The position numbers and the translations under genes were made by a program. From Methanobacteriota archaeon (lineage in GTDB: Archaea; Thermoplasmatota; Thermoplasmata; Thermoplasmatales; ARK-15): 64,000 bases of DNA. The stretch spans positions 124,001 to 188,000 of the forward strand of contig WSBC01000016.1 of assembly GCA_009758405.1 (NCBI GenBank), in the 5' to 3' direction. The first letter of the stretch is position 1; every line of letters starts with the position of its first letter. Of the stretch, positions 17,926 through 26,771 are shown piece by piece. Under the pieces are notes generated by a model. That model had not been told where the DNA came from and made no database searches. It saw only the letters and a program-made list of their open reading frames with translations.

Positions 17926-18535
17926 GAACTTTTTTTGTCTTTATATACCAGAGGTAAAGGTCAAGTCTTGCAAGATCTAGTCCCGCTTTTTCCGCAATAC
18001 CATACAAAATCTTTTCAAGTTCAGTATAATTTTTTTCTGTTACTTTTTTTTCATTTGTAAGACCATTTTCTTTCATTAAATTAAAAATATGTTTATCTAT
18101 TATAGCATAATCCTTGTAACCAACATTTCTAAGAAAATGTGATGCCTCCTTATATCCAATTCCAACTATGTTTTTTACTAAAAATTCCCTCCTTTCCTCT
18201 TTTTCCAAGCTTAAAATTATTTTTTTTATGTTTCTTGAATAATTTCTATTTTTTACAATGTATGCAGCCCTGGTCTTGTAAAATCTATATCCAGATTCCT
18301 TAAGACGGCGTGATAAACTTTCTTCATCTAAATTTGCAAACTCTTCCGCACTAATTGAATTTTGAACTTTTATTCCCATCTCTGCTGATGTATTGGCTGT
18401 GAGTATACAAAAGCACAGCTCATGATACCAGGTAAGATCATCCTTCTCCTTCATAGATTCAAATTCCTTTATTCTTTTTTCTACCATTACTCCAATCTCT
18501 TTTTTCAATTCCTCGATTATGTTTAATAAATGCAT
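17918..18535 (-). CDS. ogg: 8-oxoguanine DNA glycosylase/lyase, archaeal Ogg2 type
   Basis: This enzyme removes 8-oxoguanine from DNA and nicks the strand. The 205-residue sequence has the archaeal Ogg2 hallmarks: the helix-hairpin-helix VGIGYKEASHFLRNVGYKDYAIIDKHIFNLM, containing the Schiff-base lysine (in GIGYKEA) and the catalytic aspartate (IIDKHI), and a C-terminal lysine tail (IKTKKVLK) like the C-terminal Lys that reads 8-oxoG in MjaOgg. It begins at 18535, divergent from the long speD leader. Length is normal for the family. Confidence 0.92.
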   Translation of the reverse strand: MHLLNIIEELKKEIGVMVEKRIKEFESMKEKDDLTWYHELCFCILTANTSAEMGIKVQNSISAEEFANLDEESLSRRLKESGYRFYKTRAAYIVKNRNYSRNIKKIILSLEKEERREFLVKNIVGIGYKEASHFLRNVGYKDYAIIDKHIFNLMKENGLTNEKKVTEKNYTELEKILYGIAEKAGLDLARLDLYLWYIKTKKVLK

Positions 18536-18645
18536 TGTACGTGCAAATGTAACTTACCAAAAAAATTTTTGGATAAAATGGGAGTAAAGTTCAAATATGA
18601 TGTTTTAATCAACCAATCCCGTATAAACCTGGAGGTGAAAATAAC

Positions 18646-18708
18646 ATGGAGGTTGTTGAAGATGGCCGTTGGGATTCATATAATCGCGGACTTTTACGGC
18701 GTCGATAA
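18646..18708 (+). other. Candidate overlapping upstream ORF at the speD start
   Basis: An ATG at 18646 preceded by a strong GGAGGTGA (about 18631-18638) opens a 20-codon frame, [20 protein letters not shown], ending in TAA at 18706-18708. It overlaps the first codons of speD in another frame, and the GGAGG inside its own first codons serves speD's ATG at 18662. Within the overlap speD uses unusually GC-rich codons (ATC GCG GAC TTT TAC GGC GTC), which could reflect constraint from two frames. Whether it is translated is unknown. It could equally be chance. Confidence 0.35.
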
Positions 18709-19054
18709 GGATAAGATAACATATGTAGAGCAGATTAAACCTATTTTTGAAGAAACCGTTAGGTATGCCGGTTTGACAAAAATTTCTTCAGACTATTATC
18801 AATTTAAACCAAAGGGATGTAGCGGTATTGTTTTGATAGCCGAATCACATCTTTCATTTCATACCTGGCCTGAACACGAGCTTATTACACTTGACATATA
18901 TACCTGTGGGGATCCAAAGCAGGCATACCTTGCACTTGAATTCCTTGAAAGAGCACTGAGTCCAAAAAAGACTTCACAAATGATTATTGAAAGAGGAACT
19001 GAGGTTCAGGAAGAGAATGAAAAAAGCGATCCATTGAAGGTAGTGAATTATTGA
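18662..19054 (+). CDS. speD: S-adenosylmethionine decarboxylase proenzyme
   Basis: SpeD is a pyruvoyl enzyme that decarboxylates SAM to supply aminopropyl groups for polyamines. The 130-residue proenzyme begins [15 protein letters not shown]. It contains the self-cleavage and active-site segment [11 protein letters not shown], with cleavage expected between E61 and S62, which becomes the pyruvoyl group, and the proton-donor cysteine in TCGD (C82). An upstream in-frame extension to 18530 exists but is unlike the family and lies opposite the ogg start. The ATG at 18662 follows GGAGG by about eight bases. It forms an operon with pdaD, one base downstream. Confidence 0.93.
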   Translation: MAVGIHIIADFYGVDKDKITYVEQIKPIFEETVRYAGLTKISSDYYQFKPKGCSGIVLIAESHLSFHTWPEHELITLDIYTCGDPKQAYLALEFLERALSPKKTSQMIIERGTEVQEENEKSDPLKVVNY

Positions 19055-19055
19055 A

Positions 19056-19601
19056 ATGTTCACAATTATTCCAAGTAAGGTTTTTTTTACAAAGGGGGTA
19101 GGAAGACACAAGAGTAGGCTAGGATCCTTCGAGCAGGCATTGAGGGATGCAGGGATAGCACAGTTTAATCTTGTAGAGGTAAGTTCAATATTTCCACCAA
19201 ATGCAGAAATAGTTACAAAGGAGGAGGGACTGAAATATCTGAAACCTGGTCAGATTCTATTTGTTGTTCTAGCAAAGAATTCAAGTGATGAATATAACAG
19301 GCTAATCTCTGCGGCGGTGGGTCTAGCCATCCCCAAGGACAGGAACCTATATGGTTATCTAAGTGAACATCATTCATTTGGAGAAACAGATAAGGTGGCT
19401 GGGGAATTTGCAGAGGATCTTGCCGCTGAAATGCTTGCCTCTACAATGGGAATTGATCACCACCTTATTTGGGATGAAAATTCTCAAAACTGGAAACTTG
19501 ATGATAGAATTCTTCTTACACAGAATATAGCCTCTAGCGCAACAGTTGAAAGATCAGGGGAATGGACCACCGTTATTGCTGCTGCTGTACTGATTCCTTG
19601 A
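19056..19601 (+). CDS. pdaD: Pyruvoyl-dependent arginine decarboxylase
   Basis: PdaD converts arginine to agmatine, the first step of archaeal polyamine synthesis and the source of the agmatine that TiaS attaches to tRNA-Ile. The 181-residue proenzyme shows the processing site in [11 protein letters not shown], with cleavage between S43 and S44 to form the pyruvoyl residue. Typical downstream features are [24 protein letters not shown] and the C-terminal [30 protein letters not shown] just before the ATG serves as ribosome-binding site. Its end overlaps the convergent AGT-EndoV gene by 48 bases. Confidence 0.95.
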   Translation: MFTIIPSKVFFTKGVGRHKSRLGSFEQALRDAGIAQFNLVEVSSIFPPNAEIVTKEEGLKYLKPGQILFVVLAKNSSDEYNRLISAAVGLAIPKDRNLYGYLSEHHSFGETDKVAGEFAEDLAAEMLASTMGIDHHLIWDENSQNWKLDDRILLTQNIASSATVERSGEWTTVIAAAVLIP

Positions 19602-20468
19602 TCTTGTAGCCAGGTTATGTGCCATATTTAGTATACCAGATTTTATAATATCTTTACCCAATTCTATGGATTTTTCCAAGGAAATTAGGTTCCCTGGGGA
19701 AATATGGTATTTCCCAATTTTCCATCCTACCTGTAAACCATTAAGGTATATCCTCCCTTCAATTATTTCGCCTACCAGCCTTGACTTAGCAATACCCAAC
19801 GATGGTACATTTTTCAATATTCCCACATAGGTGGCAAGACCGATACCTCTGGGATGAAGTATTCCCTGGCCATCAAGGACATAAAGTGCTTCTTCATCTA
19901 TTGTTCTTATTATTGCCCTACCTTCCCTGTAGGAAAGATATGTGGGTATATATGGAAAATCAACATTTGTAATCTTCACATATTTTTTAAGAAGTGAAAA
20001 ATTTCTATCAACCACAATTGAGGATATGAAGGCATTCCTACCTTCGTAGGATACATCAATAGCAACAATTTTATCAAAATCTCTATCGTTCAAAGAAATT
20101 TTCTTTTTAATATTTTCTTCCTCTTCCCAAAGTTTCTTTAGTGGATAGTTTGATTTGAAATCGTTGAACCTTATTTTTGCAAAATCTTTTATTTTTCCAT
20201 TTATTATTTCTACCCCTTCATTCCTTAAAATCTCAATTTTTTTAATTATACTCTCAGGATGGGTAAAACCGCCTAAACTCCCATCTGACATTACTACCCT
20301 ATGGCAAGGTATTTCCATGGGTTTGGGATTTTCTGAAAGCATCTTTCCTACGGCCCTGCTTGCCACTATATCACCTAGCGCCAAGGCAAGATCACCATAG
20401 GTTGTTACCCTGCCTTTAGGTATCTGCTTCACGAGTGAATAGAATTCATTGTAGAGATTTATTTCCAC
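19554..20468 (-). CDS. Fused O6-alkylguanine-DNA alkyltransferase and endonuclease V
   Basis: This 304-residue protein joins two repair activities. Residues about 1-90 are the C-terminal-type AGT domain with the acceptor cysteine in MEIPCHRVV (C55), GKMLSENP and the GGFTHPES segment. Residues about 110-304 are endonuclease V, with the metal Asp in VAIDVSYEG (D138), PTYLSYREG, and [18 protein letters not shown]. The start is a GTG at 20468, placed about 25 bases after a TTTAAA box, so the message is probably leaderless; an earlier frame extension is not conserved-looking. A bifunctional enzyme of this design was described from Ferroplasma acidarmanus. Confidence 0.93.
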   Translation of the reverse strand: MEINLYNEFYSLVKQIPKGRVTTYGDLALALGDIVASRAVGKMLSENPKPMEIPCHRVVMSDGSLGGFTHPESIIKKIEILRNEGVEIINGKIKDFAKIRFNDFKSNYPLKKLWEEEENIKKKISLNDRDFDKIVAIDVSYEGRNAFISSIVVDRNFSLLKKYVKITNVDFPYIPTYLSYREGRAIIRTIDEEALYVLDGQGILHPRGIGLATYVGILKNVPSLGIAKSRLVGEIIEGRIYLNGLQVGWKIGKYHISPGNLISLEKSIELGKDIIKSGILNMAHNLATRSRNQYSSSNNGGPFP

Positions 20469-20489
20469 ACCTCTTAAGATATAAAATGG

Positions 20490-20496
20490 TTTAAAT
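20490..20496. promoter_or_regulatory. Shared TATA box between AGT-EndoV and purS
   Basis: The near-palindromic TTTAAAT sits about 25 bases from the GTG start of the minus-strand repair gene and about 28 bases from the ATG of purS on the plus strand. Both distances suit a TATA box for leaderless transcripts, and no Shine-Dalgarno sequence precedes purS. One box may therefore direct transcription both ways. Confidence 0.5.
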
Positions 20497-20520
20497 AACT
20501 TTATCCTATTTTCCAAATGT

Positions 20521-20763
20521 ATGATAAAATTAAAGATTACCATAGGGTACAAGGAAGGTGTAGAGGATCCTGAAGGACTTGCCGTGAAGAATAGTCTTAA
20601 ACTATTGAATTTTGGTAATGTAAATTCTGTAAAGGTGCTAAAAGTATATGAGATTTTGATAGAGGATACAGAAGATGCAAAGAAAGAAGCTGAGGAAATG
20701 TGTGATAGATTGCTTGTGAACCCTGTTATCCACGACTACAGAATAGAGATGGAGAGAGTATGA
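20521..20763 (+). CDS. purS: Phosphoribosylformylglycinamidine synthase subunit PurS
   Basis: PurS is the small, roughly 80-residue subunit that bridges PurL and PurQ in the ATP-dependent FGAM synthase of purine synthesis. The sequence has the family pattern KITIGYKEGVEDPEGLAVKNSLKLLNF, and the C-terminal CDRLLVNPVIHDYRIEM. It begins at an ATG with a TATA box about 28 bases upstream, so it is likely leaderless. It overlaps purL by an ATGA. Confidence 0.95.
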   Translation: MIKLKITIGYKEGVEDPEGLAVKNSLKLLNFGNVNSVKVLKVYEILIEDTEDAKKEAEEMCDRLLVNPVIHDYRIEMERV

Positions 20764-23072
20764 TTGAAAGAATGGATGAAAGGTATCCTGTTTACAGGAT
20801 AAGAGTAAGGGATATGGATGAATCGCAGCTTATGGAAATTAGCAAATCCATGGGCCTTGCACTTAATAGGGAGGAAATGCTAAGGATAAGGTCCTATTTT
20901 AGAGATCTTGGAAGAGATCCTACGGATGTTGAACTACAGGCAATTGGCCAGGCTTGGAGCGAACATTGCTGTTATAAAAGCTCTAAATATGTTCTAAAGA
21001 AATACATAGTAGGCATAGATGCACCTCAGGTATATCTTGTAGGCGAGGATGCTGGTGTTGTGGAATTTGATGATGATCATGTTTATGTCTTTAAGATGGA
21101 AAGTCATAATCATCCGAGTTTTGTTGAGCCCTATGGTGGTGCAGCTACTGGAGTTGGGGGTATAATAAGAGATGTTCTTTGTATGGGGGCAAAACCAATT
21201 GCACTTGTAGATTCTATATTTTTTGGAAGACTTGATTATCCCTATGAAAATCTACAAAAGGGTACAAAACATCCAAAATTTTTGTTCAATGGTGTTGTTG
21301 CTGGAATAAGGGATTATGGAAACAGGGTTGGTATACCTACCATATCCGGAATTACATACTTCAATAATTTCTTTCTTAACAATATTCTTGTTAATGTTGG
21401 TTGTATTGGAATATGCAAAAAGGATGATGTTATACATAGTAGGGTAAATAAAGTGAATGAGAACCTTGTACTTGTAGGTGGAAAAACAGGTAGGGATGGT
21501 ATACACGGCGTAACTTTTGCAAGTAAGGTTTTTGATAGGGAGGAAAATGTAGAAAGAACTGCTGTACAGCTTGGAAATCCCATAATAAAAGAACCATTGA
21601 TACATGCTGTTCTTGAGGCCGTGGATGAAAAAATAGTAGATGGTATGAAAGATCTTGGAGGTGGTGGACTATCAAGTGTAGTTGGGGAAATGTGTTTAGC
21701 AGGAGGTGTGGGAGCTGAGGTATTTCTTGAAAAGGTACCACTAAAGGAAAGTAATATGGCACCATGGGAAATATGGATAAGCGAATCACAGGAAAGGATG
21801 ATGATAGCTGTTTCTGATGAAAATCTACAAAAACTCATGGATATATTTAATCACTGGGGTCTGGAGGCATCTGTAATTGGAAGAACCATAAAAGAAAAGG
21901 TGCTAAAACTATATTACAATGGCATTAAAGTAATGGATCTAGATCTTAGTTTTATCACATCAGGTCCTGTGTATTGTAGACCTTACAGGATAAAATACCC
22001 ATCCCAGGTGATCTTAGACACCATACCCCCTGAGCCATCCTATAATGAGATTTTTGACAAGATAATTTCTCATTTAAATGTAAAATCAAAGTACAGTGTA
22101 TTTAGTCAGTATGACCATGAGGTGAAGGGCAACACCATAATTAAACCACTTAATGGGAAAATTGGCATGGGAACACATAGTGATGCAAGTGTTATAAAAC
22201 CCCTAGAAAATAAATATAGGGGTCTGGCAATAACATCCACATCAAATCCAATGTTAACATCCCTTGATCCATATTGGGGTGCAATGTCAATATTTGATGA
22301 GGCTGTAAGAAACCTCGTTTCTTCAAATGCAATACCCCATTCAATGGCTGATAATCTTAACATGGGAAATCCTGAAAACCCTGAGGTAATGGGCCAGCTC
22401 TATGAGGTGGCAAGGGGTCTTGGTGAGGCTGCCAGGGCACTGGGTATTCCCTATGTTTCAGGTAATGTAAGCCTTTACAATGAAAATAATGGGGTTTCCA
22501 TACCACCTACACCCACGCTAATGGCTGTGGGTATTGTTAAGGACATTAGAAGGGTGATAACTACGTCATTTAAGGGATTTGGAAACCCAGTTTATTTGAT
22601 TAATGAGACTAGGAGGGAGATGGGTGGATCCATTTATTATGATATCCTTGGAATAGAGAGTCACATTGTACCAAAGGTAAACCTTGTGGAACTCAGGGAA
22701 ATTTCATCAATGATCTTGAAGGCTATGGGAAAAAGGTACATAAAATCTTGTCACGATATATCTGAGGGGGGATTGGCTGTGACCCTTGCAGAGATGTCTA
22801 TGGGTACAGGTATTGGAATAGATGCGGATATTTCTTCAATTGAATTTATGAGGTCTGATTTTAAATTATTCTCTGAATCAAACACTAGATGGGTAGTGGA
22901 GATAGATAGGGATTATGAAAATGAATTTTTGAATTTAATGAATGGCATAAAGATACATAAAATTGGATATCTGAATGATAATGGAATTTTAAGAATAAGG
23001 GATGGAAGGAGAAATATTATAAAGAAAGATGTTGAATACATAAGAGATTTATGGGGTGGTAGTATTGAATAA
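20760..23072 (+). CDS. purL: Phosphoribosylformylglycinamidine synthase subunit PurL
   Basis: PurL is the catalytic ATPase subunit of FGAM synthase. The 770-residue protein is of the small archaeal/Gram-positive type. It shows GQAWSEHCCYKSSK near the N-terminus, the ATP/metal segment MESHNHPSFVEPYGGAATGVGGIIRDV (about 114-140), DLGGGGLSSV, and the second pseudo-symmetric half with ATSTSNPMLTSLDPYWGA and HDISEGGLAVTLAEM. It is translationally coupled to purS by ATGA and overlaps the start of purQ by 17 bases. The three genes form a compact purSLQ operon. Confidence 0.97.
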   Translation: MIERMDERYPVYRIRVRDMDESQLMEISKSMGLALNREEMLRIRSYFRDLGRDPTDVELQAIGQAWSEHCCYKSSKYVLKKYIVGIDAPQVYLVGEDAGVVEFDDDHVYVFKMESHNHPSFVEPYGGAATGVGGIIRDVLCMGAKPIALVDSIFFGRLDYPYENLQKGTKHPKFLFNGVVAGIRDYGNRVGIPTISGITYFNNFFLNNILVNVGCIGICKKDDVIHSRVNKVNENLVLVGGKTGRDGIHGVTFASKVFDREENVERTAVQLGNPIIKEPLIHAVLEAVDEKIVDGMKDLGGGGLSSVVGEMCLAGGVGAEVFLEKVPLKESNMAPWEIWISESQERMMIAVSDENLQKLMDIFNHWGLEASVIGRTIKEKVLKLYYNGIKVMDLDLSFITSGPVYCRPYRIKYPSQVILDTIPPEPSYNEIFDKIISHLNVKSKYSVFSQYDHEVKGNTIIKPLNGKIGMGTHSDASVIKPLENKYRGLAITSTSNPMLTSLDPYWGAMSIFDEAVRNLVSSNAIPHSMADNLNMGNPENPEVMGQLYEVARGLGEAARALGIPYVSGNVSLYNENNGVSIPPTPTLMAVGIVKDIRRVITTSFKGFGNPVYLINETRREMGGSIYYDILGIESHIVPKVNLVELREISSMILKAMGKRYIKSCHDISEGGLAVTLAEMSMGTGIGIDADISSIEFMRSDFKLFSESNTRWVVEIDRDYENEFLNLMNGIKIHKIGYLNDNGILRIRDGRRNIIKKDVEYIRDLWGGSIE

Positions 23073-23868
23073 CGGCGGTATAAGGGTAGCTGTTTTGAGG
23101 ATGGAGGGTACAAACTGTGAAGAGGAATCATTAAATTCAATGAAAAACGTGGGTGCAAATTCTGAATACGTACATATAAGGGATTTGATAAATGGTAAAA
23201 AGAATATACATGATTATCACATGCTTTTTTTCCCTGGAGGCTTTTCCGGCGGAGACTATGTAAGGGCTGGTGCAATATTTGCCTCAATGATTAAAGGTCC
23301 TTTGCTGAGGGAGATTGTAAAATTTATTGAGGATGAAAAGGTGGTTTTGGGGGTTTGCAATGGATTTCAGGTTCTAGTTGAACTCGGTCTTTTGCCAGGA
23401 ATAGGTGGTGTAATGAGTGAAAAACCCCAGGCTGTTCTTGCACCCAACATATCCAACAGGTTTGAATGTAGATGGGTATATGTCAAAATTGAGGAAAACA
23501 ACTGTAAATTTATAAAATATAAAAAAGGGGATTTAATTTCTTTGCCCATTGCACATGCTGAAGGAAGATTTATGCTTCCCCTAGACAGGGAGGAGGAATA
23601 TCTTCAAGATATGATCCATAAAAAACAGATTGTTATGAGGTATGCTGACAGCAGTGGTAATTACTCGGGTTATCCATGGAACCCAAATGGATCTATTTAC
23701 AACATAGCCGGCATTTGTAATGAAATTGGAAATGTTTTTGGGCTGATGCCCCATCCAGAAAGGGCCTTTTTCAGATATCAGCACCCAGAATTTACAATAA
23801 ATGGTGGAAAAAACTATGGAAAAAATGTGTTTGAGGGAATAATGGAATATTTGAATAAAAAATTTTAA
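23056..23868 (+). CDS. purQ: Phosphoribosylformylglycinamidine synthase glutaminase subunit PurQ
   Basis: PurQ hydrolyses glutamine and passes ammonia to PurL. The protein, about 270 residues, is a class I glutaminase with the nucleophile in VLGVCNGFQVLVELGLLPG and the His/Glu pair in LMPHPERAFFRYQHPE. FPGGFSGGDYVRAGA is also diagnostic. The start is not certain: a GTG at 23056 or a TTG at 23065 (after GGGTGGT) both fit, and both lie inside the end of purL. It closes the purSLQ operon. Confidence 0.95.
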   Translation: MVVLNNGGIRVAVLRMEGTNCEEESLNSMKNVGANSEYVHIRDLINGKKNIHDYHMLFFPGGFSGGDYVRAGAIFASMIKGPLLREIVKFIEDEKVVLGVCNGFQVLVELGLLPGIGGVMSEKPQAVLAPNISNRFECRWVYVKIEENNCKFIKYKKGDLISLPIAHAEGRFMLPLDREEEYLQDMIHKKQIVMRYADSSGNYSGYPWNPNGSIYNIAGICNEIGNVFGLMPHPERAFFRYQHPEFTINGGKNYGKNVFEGIMEYLNKKF

Positions 23869-23945
23869 AAGAAAATATAAGATGTGCATTAACATATCAA
23901 TAGGTTTAAATATCCAAATATTCATAACTTTATTCTGGTGATCCC

Positions 23946-25544
23946 ATGGAGGAGAAAACACAATACCAGGATAGTAAGCACTATAAAAAAGAAGTGGGTT
24001 TCTGGGGCAACGTAATGCTCAACGTGGGAGCCATGATAGGTTCAGGGATCCTCCTTTTACCATTTGTCACAAGCGCCTATGCAGGACCCTATATATGGAT
24101 TTCTTGGCTGATAGCTGGATTCCTCGTTCTTCCAGTGATATTGGTTTACAGTAAGCTCATAGAGATGTATCCTGTGACTGGAGGTATGTCAAGGTATCCT
24201 TATTATTCCCATGGAGGTTTTACATCATTCCTCGCATCCGTGAACTCAATATTCTATTATTCTCTAATAATAGTTCCAATAGAGGCACAGGCAACTGTGA
24301 GATATCTAAACCTTTTCTGGCCAGTATTCCTTACATCAAGCGCTGCACCAACAGCCATAGGATATCTTACTGAGGTTATAATAGTAATTATCATAGCATT
24401 AATAATATACTTCGGAATAAAATGGGTATCAGGGACAAACTTTGCATTAACATTGATTAAGTTGTTATTAGTGGTGATGTTCGGTCTAATCATGATATCT
24501 TTCTTCTGGTCACCTACAAACTTTACTGATCCAAAGATTGCATACCTACCAAAGGGGATTCCTGGAATATTCGCGGCTGCAGGTATGAGCATCTTTGCAT
24601 ATATTGGATTCAGAAGAACAGCAATATACGCTGGAGAGGCAAAGGATATAAAGGCATTGAATAGAACAGAGATTGTCGCATGGGCAATAGTCATCGTAAT
24701 ATATGTTTTCATGACAATAGCACTGATAGGTGCAATAAACTGGGATAAACTAGCACCTATAGCGCAAAAGCAGGGAATTAACCTTTATCCTGGGAACTGG
24801 GAAGGTATTGGAAATCTGAGTGGTCCTTTTGCGGCAATGGCCCTTGGATTTGGCCTTATATGGCTCTACTATCTCTTCTTGCTGGATGGAGTTATTTCAC
24901 CTAATGGTGTGAGCATCGTTGAACTCGGTGGTGTTCCAAGACTGTTTTATGCAGCTGCAAAAACAAAGTATATGCCAAAGGCACTTATGAAGGTCGATAA
25001 AAAAACTGGCACACCTGTCTGGGGACTTGTAGTATCAACTGTGATAGGGATAGCATTTCTTTTCCTTATACCACTTTATAGCCAGTCTGTTGATGTACTC
25101 ATTGCAGGATCAAATATACTATTTGCAACAGGACCTGCAGCAGTAGCGGGCGTGTTAGCGAGAAAGAAAATAAAGGCACCACTATATCTTTGGGTGATTG
25201 GACCAATAGCAATGATATCAAGTAGCTTAATATTCTATTGGTCTGGTTTCCCGTATACTCTCTATGGTGTTATAGCACTTTTCATACTCATACCAATGTT
25301 CTACTATTATGTAAGGAAGGGCGAGGCAAGGGCAGACTGGAAGAACGGCTTATGGTACATCGTTTACATAATTATAATGGTGGTGATTAGTTATATCGGT
25401 GATAAGACCTATAGTGGACTTGGAATCCTATCATTCCCTTATGATTTCTTGGTTATCATAATAGTTGCAATAATATTCTACTACTGGGCAATGGTATCAA
25501 GACTTGATGTTGATCCTGAAGAGGCAGCTGACGTAGAAGAATAA
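23946..25544 (+). CDS. APC superfamily amino acid permease
   Basis: The 532-residue membrane protein has about twelve to fourteen helices. The first helix carries GNVMLNVGAMIGSGILLLPF, the unwound-helix glycine motif of the amino acid-polyamine-organocation superfamily. Further features are ITGTNFALTLIKLL-like helix 5 (SGTNFALTLIKLL), FAYIGFRRTAIYAGEAKD in helix 6 and PRLFYAAAKTKYMPKALMKV between helices 8 and 9. The C-terminus is acidic (DPEEAADVEE). Substrate cannot be told. A T-rich tandem repeat follows, where a convergent gene also ends. Confidence 0.9.
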   Translation: MEEKTQYQDSKHYKKEVGFWGNVMLNVGAMIGSGILLLPFVTSAYAGPYIWISWLIAGFLVLPVILVYSKLIEMYPVTGGMSRYPYYSHGGFTSFLASVNSIFYYSLIIVPIEAQATVRYLNLFWPVFLTSSAAPTAIGYLTEVIIVIIIALIIYFGIKWVSGTNFALTLIKLLLVVMFGLIMISFFWSPTNFTDPKIAYLPKGIPGIFAAAGMSIFAYIGFRRTAIYAGEAKDIKALNRTEIVAWAIVIVIYVFMTIALIGAINWDKLAPIAQKQGINLYPGNWEGIGNLSGPFAAMALGFGLIWLYYLFLLDGVISPNGVSIVELGGVPRLFYAAAKTKYMPKALMKVDKKTGTPVWGLVVSTVIGIAFLFLIPLYSQSVDVLIAGSNILFATGPAAVAGVLARKKIKAPLYLWVIGPIAMISSSLIFYWSGFPYTLYGVIALFILIPMFYYYVRKGEARADWKNGLWYIVYIIIMVVISYIGDKTYSGLGILSFPYDFLVIIIVAIIFYYWAMVSRLDVDPEEAADVEE

Positions 25545-25553
25545 ATTTTTCCC

Positions 25554-25589
25554 TTTTTTATATATTTATTATTTTTTATATATTTATTA
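25554..25589. repeat. Perfect 18-bp tandem duplication in a convergent intergenic spacer
   Basis: Two head-to-tail copies of TTTTTTATATATTTATTA occupy 25554-25571 and 25572-25589 without a mismatch. They fill the spacer between the APC permease and the convergent DUF1646 gene and run into the last codons of the latter. The T6 runs could act as a transcription termination signal for the plus-strand gene. The duplication itself may come from replication slippage. Confidence 0.75.
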
Positions 25590-26637
25590 TAATGAACATT
25601 ATTATAAAGATAGGTATTCCAATTGGAATAGCTATTTTTGCCCATTCCTTAAATGATATTTTATGAGTATAGGCTATTACAATGTTAGGTACATTTCCAG
25701 GTATAAGAAGACCCCCGGATATTAAAAGGGATATTAGAAATGATTTTATTTGCAATAAACTCATGCTTGGTGTGATTATTGCCGCAGTTAATGTGGCATT
25801 GTCGAGAAATGCTGAAGTAAGTCCAAAAAAATACATCAATTGAGGAGATATTCCTATTATATAATTTTCAACAATTAATGTAAATGACGAGCCCAGTAAT
25901 GTTAAGGAAAATACAAAAATGTATATCTTTACTGCCCTTAAAATGGATTCCATATATGTTGGCCTTTTGAAATCGTTTCCTTCATTACTTAATATTTTCT
26001 CCTTCTTCATAATGTAATATGAAATAAAGGAGAGTAGAATTATAAGTGGGAATATATACACAAAAAGTAGCCTCATTGGAAAAAAGAAATCCGCATGATA
26101 AGGAGGTCCTGATAGCTTTAAGACGAGAATTGTTGATAATGGCTCTCCCAATGGTGTAAGGCTTGCACCTAAACCAATTGAAAATGCTGCCAAAACAAGA
26201 CTTGTATTTTTTATTTTTCTTTCAACGGGAAAAACCCTTGATATCTCGGATATAATTACAGAGGAAACTATTGCCGATATTACACTGCTTCCAATACTCA
26301 ATAAAAATATAAACAATGAAAATAAAAGAGGAATTCCAATTTTCCCTTCTATTTTTTTAATAGCGCTTTCCAAATTTCCCATATATTTAGTGAATATTAA
26401 TCCTGCGATTAACACTACCTGAAATATACCAATTGGTAGCCCATGAATAAAAACAGGAGATTCCAATGCCTCCAAAAAAAGGTTATAATTGAGAGATCCA
26501 GAAATGATTGAGGCAATTACCCCCATTACCAAGAAAAATATCTCAAGGTTTTTCTCAATTTTACTTGAAACAACTGGCATTATTAAAATTAATATTAATA
26601 TTGCAAGTAATAAATACAGAATCAGCGATTGGGCCAT
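25576..26637 (-). CDS. DUF1646 family predicted cation transporter
   Basis: The 353-residue protein has about ten membrane helices and resembles the DUF1646 branch of the ion transporter superfamily (relatives of Na+/H+ antiporters and ArsB). Two pseudo-repeats are visible, with glycine/proline breaks at SIGLGASLTPLGEPLSTIL (about 152-170) and SGGLLIPGNVPNIVIA (about 312-327), where substrate sites usually lie, and a conserved FLDNATLTAA. The ATG is at 26637. No neighbour indicates the substrate. Confidence 0.8.
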   Translation of the reverse strand: MAQSLILYLLLAILILILIMPVVSSKIEKNLEIFFLVMGVIASIISGSLNYNLFLEALESPVFIHGLPIGIFQVVLIAGLIFTKYMGNLESAIKKIEGKIGIPLLFSLFIFLLSIGSSVISAIVSSVIISEISRVFPVERKIKNTSLVLAAFSIGLGASLTPLGEPLSTILVLKLSGPPYHADFFFPMRLLFVYIFPLIILLSFISYYIMKKEKILSNEGNDFKRPTYMESILRAVKIYIFVFSLTLLGSSFTLIVENYIIGISPQLMYFFGLTSAFLDNATLTAAIITPSMSLLQIKSFLISLLISGGLLIPGNVPNIVIAYTHKISFKEWAKIAIPIGIPIFIIMFIIINI

Positions 26638-26719
26638 TGGTTCTTAAATTAAATAATTTGATATAAAACCATCGATTAATTTTATTAGATAAAATATTAT
26701 ATTATTAATTTAAAAGATT

Positions 26720-26737
26720 GATTTTATTATCAAAATC
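26720..26737. promoter_or_regulatory. Inverted repeat beside the MFS transporter promoter
   Basis: GATTTT and AAAATC are separated by six bases and lie immediately before a TTTAAA sequence, upstream of the transporter gene starting at 26772. The position suits an operator for a dimeric repressor, but AT-rich sequence makes short inverted repeats common, so this is tentative. Confidence 0.3.
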
Positions 26738-26771
26738 TTTAAATTTTTTCCTGTATAATAGATATAGATTC

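Noticed and set aside
18530-18661. In-frame N-terminal extension of speD beginning at 18530
   Set aside because: It adds 44 residues unlike the family, starts opposite the ogg start, and a family-like MAVGIHII start with a ribosome-binding site exists at 18662.
21314-21838. Minus-strand frames opposite purL
   Set aside because: Several overlapping frames of biased composition occur here; they are antisense shadows of the purL codons.
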